Shown here piece after piece: positions 34,801 to 44,989 of a stretch of DNA of 64,000 nt; within the stretch, counting starts at the first letter, position 1; the number at the start of each line of letters is the position of its first letter. Source of the stretch: Linnemannia hyalina (taxonomy: Eukaryota; Mortierellomycota; Mortierellomycetes; Mortierellales; Mortierellaceae); NCBI GenBank assembly GCA_019671135.1, contig JAHRHY010000012.1, forward strand, positions 930,001 to 994,000. The letters run 5' to 3'. Position numbers and translations under genes: made by a program. The notes below the pieces were generated by a model. It had not been told where the DNA came from. It ran no database searches and saw nothing but the letters and a program-made list of their open reading frames with translations.

Positions 34801-36110
34801 ATGTTGGCTCCGCCTCTACGCCATCGACACCCCTCATTCCGGGGCGTGTTCATGCTCTGTCCAGCCAGGTGCCAGCAGCTCCTTCTCATCTCTCGGACAA
34901 GGAGTCTCTCTCGGCGCCTGACTGGATGTTGTTGAATGAGCAGGTTACGAAGCGAGGCTCCAAGATGCTGCAGGATTTGAAGGCAGTCGCTCGGCAGAAG
35001 AAGGTTCCCTACGCCCGCTGGAACACGATCGAGCCGACACTGACGGTTGACTCGGCTCATGGATTGTTCAAGCGGATATACCACGTCCGCGGTCAGCCCG
35101 GACTTGTTGTCCAGAATTTTAAGGAGATGGATGCCGAGTCGTTCGATCAGCGCGTGCGCGAGGTGGCGTGTCTGTTGAAGCTGAGGGGTTTCCAGGGTGT
35201 CGGTCAGATCCAGTCGGTTATTGACAACGAGGACGACCACCTTGTTGGCCTGTCCATGACTAAGTAAGTCCACTCTTCGTTGCCTTCTGGGTGTTTGTAT
35301 GCATGGAGCATAAATAGTGGAGGTGATCAGTGTAAACTCACCTTTAATGTACTATGTCATTTTACTAGGTACGCCTACACGCTCAAGCAGTACGCCACCA
35401 ATGCCCGTCGTCACCCCACCCCTTGCCAGAAGCTGAGCTTGATTCGGGAGATGGTCTCTGCCATGTGTGCTATCCATCGCGCAGGACTAGCGCATCGGGA
35501 CTTGAGTGAGGTCAACATCATGGTGGACGAGGACCCGCATGAACTCCTTGAGGATCAGTCGCCTCGTCCTCTTATCAAGGTCATCGATTTCGGCAAGTCT
35601 GTCTTTGTCAACCCAGCCGAGGTTCAGCGGTGGAGCATGCGGGACCATGTCCCCAAGGAAGAGCTGGCACTTTTGCCTCTCGTGGTCTTGCCGCCTGATC
35701 ACGGATACAAACTCTACCGGTCAATCCTGACTCTTCCCAAAACCAAACACGACCACACTCCTCTTGCCCCAGTCGACCCCCGTTCGGAAGATGTGTATTC
35801 ACTTGGTGTACTGATCTGGAGGACATTCAGCGGCAAGTCACCTTGGAATGGCGCGATCGAGGACGATTTGAAGACGATCCGGTACTTGGTCTCGAGCGAC
35901 TCACAGATTCGATTCCAGCTCGAGAAGGAGGTCGCTGGTACTATGTCACGTGAGCTGTTGTTGAGATGTTTGACGGCGCGAGCGGAGACACGGTCGACAA
36001 CACAGCAACTGAAGGACTGGTTGAACCAGCCTGAGGTTGCCAGCGGACTTTTGCAGGAGTTCGAGGCGCTTGGTGGAGGACGAAAGAAGGTGCGCAAAAA
36101 CCTGGACTAG
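31840..36110 (+). CDS. Bromodomain protein fused to a protein kinase-like domain
   Basis: Unrecognised architecture. Firm exons: 32542..33529, 33632..33700, 33815..35263, 35369..36110. An upstream exon at 32140..32429 (or to 32447) is likely. The 5' end near 31840-31921 is uncertain, because two splice solutions fit and the initiating ATG may lie further upstream. A Ser/Thr/Pro-rich N-terminal region precedes a bromodomain around 33180-33529, with YHVLIKKPMDLWTIEQRL (ZA loop) and the acetyl-lysine-binding Asn in QNAMFFNSATHTIY. A middle region of about 300 residues has no known domain. The C-terminal part (about 34980-36090) has kinase motifs AHRDLSEVNIMV (catalytic loop) and IKVIDFGKS (DFG), plus SEDVYSLGVLIW in the lobe. 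No glycine-rich loop is evident, so activity is doubtful. The domains share one continuous frame across well-phased introns. Likely nuclear, reading acetylated chromatin. Confidence 0.75.
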
Positions 36111-36511
36111 AGCTCCCTTTGACCCATCCTACAACTTGTTTATATGCAGCCAACTATATTTCCATTTCATTTCTTTTTTTTTTATTCATTGTTCAGTCCT
36201 TCCACCATTGTTTTCATAGCATCTCCTACATAACATATTACGCACACCTCCTGTTTCAACAGCATCCTAAAAACAATATCTTTTTAATAACAAACAACAG
36301 CGAACTCCCGCGAGAGCTGCCAAAAGCATAATTATATGTGGTGTATAGGTGTTTATGAGAAAAGCGTTGTACAAAAAATACAGGTGATAGTAACAAAAGT
36401 GAAAACTAGAAATATTATCCGCGATTGCGAAGGGTGAATATGGGAAGAAAGGGTAATATGGTACAAAGGACGAAAATACAAATGATGGCAGAAGAACGAC
36501 GAAAATCGCGC
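36111..36511. other. Convergent 3' intergenic region
   Basis: 401 bp between the stop codons of convergent genes; AT-rich, no gene seen. Confidence 0.5.
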
Positions 36512-37669
36512 TCAGAAGAAGGATGCACCCATGGTGGCGGCGAGGACGACGGCCATGAAGGCGGTGAATTGTGGCAAATGAGCAGTGGGAGAAGAAGCGG
36601 CAGAACGCGTTCCGGTCGCCTGCACGGTGCTGTCATTCTCGTTTGAGGACTTGTCGACTCCCACCGCGTTGTCGCTCTCGTTCGCCTCGGGATTGATGTT
36701 ATTGGTCGAAGCAGTCGACGACTTTTCGTCAGTAGTAGCCTTGGGAGAAGTGTTGGATTTGGGAGAGGCGATGATGGAGTTGACGGCGAGTTTCGCAGGG
36801 TTGGGTTTACCGCCCGGGGTGGCCGTTAAGCTCTTGATACGGAATTGACGATCCTGAACGACCATGTTCCCTGCGCCCACGGATTTCAACGTCGACGCGT
36901 TATCGACCGAGTTGACGTGCTTGTTCTTGTTCTTGACCAACAAAAAGTCGATCAGTCCCGCATCATCCCCGAATTGGCGTTTTCCATTGTTGTTGTTAGC
37001 GGCGGCGATGGCGATGGCGGCCTTCTTGGCAGCGGCGATATGGTCTGAAGTCTTGAGGACGATACGGAACTTTTCCGAAAAGTCAAAGTCGGCTTGGAGG
37101 GTCCGGGGGATCTTCCAAGTCTTCCACAGAAAAGGCTTGTTCTGATTCGCGACCGCCCGCGGAATCTCTGTCCCTTCCTCCACAAGCGTCGCCAATCGAA
37201 TCTTTCCAAACTCGTCAAACAGCTCCAATGACCCTGTGGCGGGTGCTTGACTTCCTTCCGGTGTTAGCATCCAAAAATCAATCTTCCCTGCTTCGGGAGA
37301 GCCGGCGAGGTAGGTGGGACGGTAGTTTAGGTAGTAGAAGTCGAGGGATGGGGATTGGCCGTTGCCGCCGGCTGCTGATGTTGTTGTTGTGGCGGTGGGG
37401 AGGTAGGCGAGTTTTTGGGTTCCACGGACTTGGGATTCGATTTGGAGTTGGAGGGGGAGGGGGGATGTATCTGAGAATTTGAGGGACATTGAGGTGAGGA
37501 GGTTGGCAGGGGCTAGGTTGTGTTTTGCCGGTGCTGCTGATGTGGTTGGGAGGGTAGAGAAGGCGATGAGAGATAGACAGGCGAGTGTTGTTGTTGTGGA
37601 CCAGAAGGAGAATGGGCGCGGTGATGATGACGAGGAGTTGGAAGAGGGGGGGCGAAGTGGGGCTGCCAT
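36512..37669 (-). CDS. Probable GPI-anchored secreted protein, function unknown
   Basis: Single exon, 385 aa. A Ser-rich N-terminus runs into a hydrophobic signal (TLACLSLIAFSTLPTTSA) with likely cleavage before AAPAKH. The next 200 residues look folded and contain LDFYYLNYRPTYLAGSPEAG and FLWKTWKIPRTLQADFDFSE. A Ser/Thr/Asn-rich spacer follows, then a C-terminal hydrophobic tail (FTAFMAVVLAATMGASFF) after a Ser-rich stretch, the pattern of a GPI-attachment signal. A Lys-Arg pair (GKRQFGDD) could be processed. Only two glycosylation-type Asn sites are evident. No family was recognised. Confidence 0.7.
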   Translation of the reverse strand: MAAPLRPPSSNSSSSSPRPFSFWSTTTTLACLSLIAFSTLPTTSAAPAKHNLAPANLLTSMSLKFSDTSPLPLQLQIESQVRGTQKLAYLPTATTTTSAAGGNGQSPSLDFYYLNYRPTYLAGSPEAGKIDFWMLTPEGSQAPATGSLELFDEFGKIRLATLVEEGTEIPRAVANQNKPFLWKTWKIPRTLQADFDFSEKFRIVLKTSDHIAAAKKAAIAIAAANNNNGKRQFGDDAGLIDFLLVKNKNKHVNSVDNASTLKSVGAGNMVVQDRQFRIKSLTATPGGKPNPAKLAVNSIIASPKSNTSPKATTDEKSSTASTNNINPEANESDNAVGVDKSSNENDSTVQATGTRSAASSPTAHLPQFTAFMAVVLAATMGASFF

Positions 37670-39589
37670 TGTGGAGGGGGAAAAAAATGGGGTCAGAAAA
37701 GAAAGATTAGGGGAATGGAAGAGAAAATTTGCAAACGAGGATACGTTAATACGCTATATTAGATCGTGGGAGGAATTGCTACTGCAAATGGGCGAATGAC
37801 CGACGTGCGGTATGGATAAGGATGTGGGTGGATGTCGATAAGGAAGAGCTGGAGGAAGAAGGATGGGGGGGGCTGGTGTGGGGGGGTTGGAGAGTAGTCT
37901 TTATATCTGTGGGAAAATTAGGGCACGATTTGAGGAAGGGGTGTTAATGATGGCAAAATAAACCCTCCCAGTTGATTTGACGAGCAAGTTGTTTATTTTG
38001 GCCCAGTCGTATTTCGAGTGAGACACATCGACCGTTGACCGAACGACCCGACGGATAGAAAACGACAACCTTTGCAACGGACAATGAGAGAGAGAGAGAG
38101 GAAATGGCAGGGCGGTTGAGTCTAGAATCCGTCGATCGACCAAAGAGACTGAAAGGAGGGTTGCTTAATTGCTATCAACCCATTCCACATTCCCATCTCG
38201 TCCATCCCATTGACTGAAAATTTAACGGAAATCCATTTCTTTTTTAAACAGCTGTAGGCAGTAAGTAACGCTAGTGAGAATGAGGAAAAGATGAGCGACA
38301 TCATCCTCGCCTTGCAGACTCACTACGAGCCAGATCACCGGCAGACAACCACTGGCTTATGGCACGAAAGACAACAACGCAAGTTGCAATCGCAATTGGC
38401 CGCCGTTCTCTTTCCTTTTCAGCTGCTCCACCCTCTCAAAAAACCATAAAGGAAGATTGTATTGTGTGGTCAACCTGAAAAAACCTCCCCTTACTGCCAT
38501 TCAGGTTCACAACCCCAAATGGGATGTGCTGTTTCGGGTTGTGAGGGCGCTAGGAGTTTGAAGAGGGAAAGGTTGAGGCAAGATACGTGAACCCTTCTTG
38601 ATATCAATTGGATCCGTAGGCCAGGAATGGGCATGGATCGGAAGGTAGGTTAGGGGATTTGGGGGGGTACTTGAATTTCTACCAATCTACCAACGAGTTG
38701 GATTCAAGCAAAAAAACAAAACAAACAAGCGACCCACTTTAATTACCCCGCATCAGATCTGCCCCACATACACCCCGTTCTCTTGATCCAGGGTCATTGA
38801 ACGCTCACTGCACCATGGAGGGAAATCGCTGCCAATGCCTGCGGAGGTACCTTCTCATAAATAAAAGCATGAGGGAAGCAGCCAAACATGGCGGCCTAGA
38901 CTCTATTGTCAAAAAACCAAGAAAGATAGAAGAAGAGTGAGACTCCTCCGTTGTTCCCCACACCAGACGGAGACCGATTGAGAAAAGAGTGAGAAAAGGG
39001 TTTGAAACTATCTCTTTTCAATGACTACTTTTGGGAAGGGTCTCCAAGTACGTGCCTTTCAGCCTTTCAGCCAACCGACTGGCACCATTCATTGGCACCG
39101 CCGGAGTAGCAATTTTTTTTCCTCTCGTCAGCACTCCCACTGTCGATGACGGTACCCTGTTTTTCGGTATATATATGGCGCTTTCCCCTCGCTTCATTTT
39201 TTCTTCGATCCTGTTTTTTCTTTTCCTCCTTTCCTTCTTCTTCCCTCCCTCCCTCTCTCCCTCTCTCTCTCTCTCTCCTTTTCCTTCTCCATTTCACTTT
39301 AATTGTAACCCTACCCTCATTCCAATCCAATTACCAGCACGTTTTGCTCACATACCCTGCACACATTCCTATTCCTTTATTCTTTGTGCAACATCTCAAA
39401 CACTGCGTTTCTTGATCCAACCTTGAAGAACTACACTCTTATTCTTTTTCATTTCTCATTCTCGTCCCTCATTACATTACTCTACCCCCGCATCAAAACA
39501 ACTGCCTTTTTTGACCTCTACCCCATCCTTTAATCGGAGAATTTTTCTTTCTTGTCGCGGTCTGAACTGCTATACCCTCCGCTGTCCCG
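37670..39589. other. 1.9 kb divergent intergenic region
   Basis: Lies between the divergent starts of the GPI-type protein gene and the transporter gene. The transporter side is a long C/T-rich leader (39190-39480). No gene seen; small open frames are low-complexity. Confidence 0.5.
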
Positions 39590-41521
39590 ATGACAATCCA
39601 ACCACAACAGCAACAACAACAACAACAAACAACAGACCTCCTCAGCAAACCAGCAGTAATGGCCTCAACATACGACAACTCGACTGTCAACAGCAGTACA
39701 ACCACTATCAACCAGACCAACAGCAACAGCAACAATGGCCTCTCCACACCTTCGTCTGACCCGACGATACAATCTCGGCCTCAGTCGATCTCGGATAGAA
39801 AGACGATTGACGCTTCAATTGAGGATGGCCTTCATTATCCACAGGAAAACAAGGATGTCCGGAGAGGGAGTGAACCCGACAGCGAGGAGCCTCTTAGCAA
39901 GAAAGGATCGATGTGTGATGATGATGATGGTGTTGTTATGGAGGGTGGATACCGTGGATACCTTGTCGTCTTTGGCGGTTTCCTTGTAAGTTTCTTGTTT
40001 TGAGTTGAATCAGATCAGAGATCAGCGTCCTGTTGAATTTGTGTAACGTTATGTCCGTGGCTGTGTGGTGATCACTCGTGGCAAATTAGAGAGCACCTTT
40101 TCTTGTCTTGAACAACTTCCCACCTCTCCATGCTCCCCCTCTTCCATGCATGCATGACATACCCTTCACACCTCGGCTGTACCGTTCTCCCTATCCTTAT
40201 CATGACTCTATAGTACCTTACAGGGGTCCTGACCCCGCAACTCCTTACAACACCTCACAAACAACATCCCGCACACCGCCTGCCCGGAGTTTCAATTCCC
40301 GGCACAACCATTGTTTTGTTTATTATTATTGGCGATAACTAAACAATTTTTTTTCCTATCTGCCCCTTTCGTCACTAGATTATTCTAGCCCTGATCGGAT
40401 ATGTCTCTATTTACGGCGTCTTCCAGGCTAAATACAATGACATCTACGGTATCCAGGGCAAAAGTCAGTCGTCCATCTCCTTTGTCGGCTCCCTCGCCAG
40501 TGGCTTCCAGTTCGGATTCACCATCATCGCAGGACCAGTCATGAACCGCTTCGGACACAAGATCACCCTCTGGGCAGGCTGTATCATTGCCTCCCTAGGT
40601 CTCCTCCTCGCCTCCTGGTGCACCGAGCTCTGGCAACTCTACCTGACCCAGGGTGTCATGTTTGGAATCGGTGCCTCGTTTCTCAACATTGCCGCAACAG
40701 CCATCCCCCCTCTGTGGTACGACAAGAACCGTGGTCTGGCGATGGGCATATGCTTCTGTGGAGCCGGTATTGGAGGTCTTGGCCTCGGGTTCGTGATCCC
40801 TGCGCTGATCAACGCCGTCGATATCTACTGGACCCTGAGGATCTTTGCCATCTTCCACTTTGTCTGTACCGCCTTTGCAGCCATTGTGATGCGGGCCCCG
40901 CGTCAGCTTGCTGGTCCCCCTGTCGAGGCCAAGCCCGAGGTCATGAACTGGTCTGTCATGAAGGATTTCGGATTCATGCTCTGGTTCCTCTGCTCTTGTC
41001 TCTTCGGCTTTGCCTATGTGGTCCCCTTTACCTATGTGCCCTCCTTTGCCAAGGATGTCATCGGATTGGACCCCAACGTTCAAGGAGGACAGCTGCTGGC
41101 CATCATGTCGGGAGCCAACGCCGTCGGTCGAATCCTTATCGGAATTGCGGGAGATCGGTTGGGTGCCATTCCGGTCGCGGGAGTGTCATTTATTGCAACA
41201 GGAGCCAGTTGTTTTATCTGGATGTTCTCAACGACCCACGGAGCGTTGATTGCGTTCTCGATTGTGTATGGGTTCTTCTCAGGGGCGTTCTTTACAATGA
41301 TCGCGTCGATCACGGCCAACATTGTCGGACTGGCCGATTTGAGTTCTGGACTGACGATTATCTACCTGATCAACACCCCTGGAAACCTGTTTACGCTGCC
41401 CATTGCTGGAAAGATCTTTGAGCAGGCTGGCGACTACAAGGCCATGATTGGGTACGATGCGGCCATGTGGTTTGGAGGTGGAATTGTGCTTCTCATAATG
41501 TTTTTAATGTATAGAAAATAA
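39590..41521 (+). CDS. Major facilitator superfamily transporter, monocarboxylate-porter (MCT) type
   Basis: Membrane carrier of the MFS, nearest to fungal monocarboxylate-permease-like proteins; the substrate is unknown. Exons 39590..39985 and 40379..41521 joined over a 393 bp phase-0 intron; 512 aa. A Gln/Asn/Ser-rich cytoplasmic N-terminus of about 120 residues is followed by twelve predicted helices. The first helix is split by the intron: GYRGYLVVFGGFL, then IILALIGYVSIYGVFQAKYN. The loop NRFGHKITLWAG after helix 2 is the MFS motif-A position, and WYDKNRGLAMGICFCGAGIGG is typical of the MCT subfamily. A loop of about 25 residues separates the two halves. A second ATG at 39659 could also start translation. 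Confidence 0.88.
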
Positions 41522-42174
41522 ACGGTTCCCTGCAGCAGTGTTACGCATAGTTTGAACTACAAGTGCATTATAATAGACCATTTCTATTGGTCCTTAGCAA
41601 ATAGTTGCACGCTCGCGTAGCTATAATAGAAGACATTGCGATCCTCTCGGGGCCACTCCTGCCTCCTTCCCTTCCTTCTTCGTCTTCCTCGCCTTCAATG
41701 TTTTCTTTTTGTTTCGCTGCCGGCAGATCTAGATTCTCCACTGGGTTGACGTCGGCCCTCGCCGTCACCATCGTCGCCGTGACTTTTAGAGCCTGGATAT
41801 TGATGATGGCCAGCTGCTCTGGCGCTGCTGCTGCCACCACCACTGGCCGGTTCGAGTTCGAGTCCTGGTAAAGCTAAAGGATACCAGTTCTTGCTCCTGT
41901 GTGCATAACCGCCGCATCCCGCGCTACTGCTGCGTCCTTGTCCAGGAGGATGGAAAGATCCTCGAGCGCGAGATGATGCTGCTCCTCTACTACTGCCACT
42001 ACAATTCGTCGCGGCCGACGTCGAAGTAGAAGATCCCGAGGAAGCTCGGGCTGTCCTTCTTCTTGCTGCTTCCTGTCATCGCCCTTGTTGTGAGGATCCT
42101 TTCCCTTCTCCTGTTCTTCCGCTCCTCTTCCTTGTCCACTGCCGCCGCCTTGCCGCCTTTCAGCCTGGTGTAGG

Positions 42175-42530
42175 AGTCATTCCTCCAATTGAGTCTGCAG
42201 ACCTGCAGGTCCTGCATGAGCGTGTTCTTGGAGCTTGGACTCACTGTCACCTTCACATCCTCTTCCTCCTCCTCCTCCACCTCCTTTATTACCTCGCAAG
42301 ACCCGAACCCCTCCAGATGGACCTTCAAAAGCGACGACCCATAAAGCTTCGAAAGCGACAACAGAATCCTCTGTCCCAAGGACATGCTGGAGATCCAGAT
42401 TCGACCGAACAAGCCCATCATGGGCAACCTCGGCCATGACAATGTTGTTGATCAAGGCCCCGAGGCAAACATCTGGCTGTGGTACCTGATTGCTTTGAGT
42501 GTGGTTGTTTCTAAGTCTTGGAGTTGGAAG
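42175..42530 (+). pseudogene. Possible decayed coding fragment, unidentified
   Basis: The plus strand reads with protein-like texture, ESADLQVLHERV, then after a frame change LGLTVTFTSSSSSSSTSF and QDPNPSRWTFKSDD, then LEIQIRPNKPIMGNLGHD and ANIWLWYLIALSVVV. The frame changes and an internal stop have no good splice explanation. It could be a membrane-protein 3' end that has decayed, an unsolved exon set, or chance. No family recognised. Confidence 0.2.
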
Positions 42531-43333
42531 AGGTCTGCGGGGGGAGGAGGAAGGATTCCCAGGAGCAAGTTGGGCGAGTCATGTGAAGGTGGGGTTGGTG
42601 CGTTGGTGGGTGAACCCTATTGGTGGTTGAGGCGGAAGAGGTAGATGGTCCACTTGCAGAGTGGAGTCCGCTACGGCTGCTGCTGCTGATCTGCTCTCCT
42701 CCAGATCCACCTTGGCCGCGACCTTGGTCTTGTTGACTAGACGGACTTGCGGCTGTTTGCTCTTCATGTCCGCTCATAGACTTTTGCTGTTGGCGAGCAT
42801 GGATCGGAGGCGGAGATTGTGGCCTGTATGGAATGTACGGTTAACTCAGTTTCGACACCCTACGAAAGGAACACGGATGAAGCTACATATTTACTTTTTC
42901 TAAAAAAAAAAGTTGAAAAGGCATATCTTCCATAAATCTTAACGCCGAAGGAAAAGACAAACATGATAGGAAAGAGGTGGGTCCCCATCCACAGTTGTCC
43001 AGTCCTGTAATACTTCCGTTTCTGGAGAGCCGTGCATCTATATTGTCGTCGAGCACGAATAGACCTCCATGGTTGTACCATTGAAAAGAGATATGGAATT
43101 TATTAATTCAGGATTGACTATCAGGAGGAAGTCCGAGAAAATAGCTGCCACGACCTTGCATTGAGCAAAAAGGCGCCGTCGTAGTCGAGTATCCATTTTT
43201 TGGGTCGAATTTTCTGTCATCCATGAGCTCGCCTGTCGAATCAATAGAGTTGTCAGTCATTTCATTAGCTCCTGTTTATGACCCGTCGACTCGAATGAAA
43301 AGTCCAGGAAAAAGAGAACAAGGGGGTGGCAGC

Positions 43334-43411
43334 CTAAAAATCTTTGGCAGAGCGTCTGGCGATACGCTGGACCTTCTTCTTGAATGAGGGGTAGTTCTCG
43401 CGGTCAATCAT
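43334..43411 (-). CDS. Small open reading frame or terminal exon, 25 codons
   Basis: The minus strand encodes a basic peptide with natural codon texture (MIDRENYPSF, then KKKVQRIARRSAKDF, stop). The frame continues upstream of the ATG to an AG at about 43434, so this may be the last exon of a short spliced gene whose first exon (an ATG lies near 43542) could not be settled. Function unknown. Confidence 0.25.
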   Translation of the reverse strand: MIDRENYPSFKKKVQRIARRSAKDF

Positions 43412-44989
43412 TGTGTTTTGTGGAGAGCCAGACCTTTTCTCTGCCAACAAAACAACAACGGCAACAAAAAAGCAATTGTTAGAGAGTAGCACGGTCCCTA
43501 CAAAGAAAAGAATCAGCAGATGAAACGGAACGGCGGCTCATGGTGTCAGTCCCGACCGCGGAAGAACGCACACATACACTCAGTTACAAAAATATCGGTT
43601 CAGGAATACAGCTTTGGAACTAGCTCTACGAAAAGAAAGAGATACGACACATGAGCAGTATACTTCATTAAAAGAATGCGACGATCATGACCTTTTGCAT
43701 GGAGCTTGCTTGTTTTTCGACTCTGCTGTCTGGGCCCTAAGGCGACAGGAGGAGCAGGCATCACGCGAGAAGAGTTGAATCTCTCAAGCCCACACTTCAT
43801 GGAGTGAGTATTGAGATATGGATTGTGGCGACCGTTGTGCTATTCTTGGTGTTCTAATATGATGTCGCTTCTTGCACATAGCCTTTTATTCTAGGTTCAG
43901 AGCATATCCCCTTGTCCGTGCCTGAGGCCGTACGTTCTCTAAGAAGCGCGTTTGTCGGCCTGGGGTTGTTTGAACAATGTTGATCAAGCAAGGAAACGCG
44001 TCCATCATGTGACCCATTCACTTTCACGTATGACAAATCATGATGCACAGATTGTGTGTACGTTATTGTGTTTTTTCACACTCCTGTTCATTTTCGCACT
44101 CTTTGTTCATTTTCCCCACCTTGCATCATCGTCATCACACCACAACGGGGCGACTCAAAACTCCAAGGACAAACGACCTGCTCATGCCAACCTTTTCTAT
44201 GCCACCAACCACTGGACTCATTTCCCTCACGACAGCTCTCACTGGCACTTGATGCGCGTCTCCCCACTACCGCGACTCCTCACCCCTCGCTCTTCGCTGG
44301 GTGTCCGCTGTCTCCCACCAACACCCTCTACCCTTCTTTGTAAGTGCTTTGCTCAACCCTGCATCAACGTCTTTTCACCTTGACAGCAACACGCACTTTT
44401 CCTCACACTCTGGACGACTCGACTTTGTCAAACGTCCCTTTCTTTCTCCGTTGTCAAGTCTCTTTCAGTCCTTCTACTACCTTTCGACTTAATCCACTTT
44501 GTCCTCACCCTTTCTCAAACCCAGTCCATCTCACGCCTCGCCTCGCCTCCCGACCTCCGCCTCCAACCTTCCTATAAACTGACTCCATACAACGCCTTCC
44601 TTCCTTCGGTGTGTTCTTGCATATGAAAAATGCAGCACTGCTTTCATCTGGCAACTACCTTACCCTCGTCCTTTTTGCGATATTGTTTCAACAAATTGTA
44701 TGTCTAATCGATGCTCGATACATCCTGGCACGCTGTTATTGTAGGTCAGCCTTTGGGTCTTCCACGATGTGCATTCTCATATCATGGCGTGGCATGGCAA
44801 GTCAAGGGCATCACAAGATCCTTCGAGGTGAGTGTGCGTCGACCAGCGACAGCACGATGTGAAAAATGGTAATATATTTGATACAATTGGGACTCTGACT
44901 GTGACGAGGAAAGAGAAATATTAATTTGATGTGTGACATGTATGTGCAGGGCGGAATGAGACAACAAGAGACAGAGGCGGGGATGCTCT

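Larger units (their letters stand above)
41522..44989. other. 3.5 kb gene-poor region
   Basis: No complete gene identified. It contains a coding-like fragment near 42175-42530 and a 25-codon frame at 43334-43411, both listed separately. The remainder is low-complexity or C/T-rich. Confidence 0.4.

Noticed and set aside
40595..41421. Long open frames on both strands inside the transporter
   Set aside because: Overlap with the MFS coding exon, which has twelve helices and MFS motifs in the correct frame.
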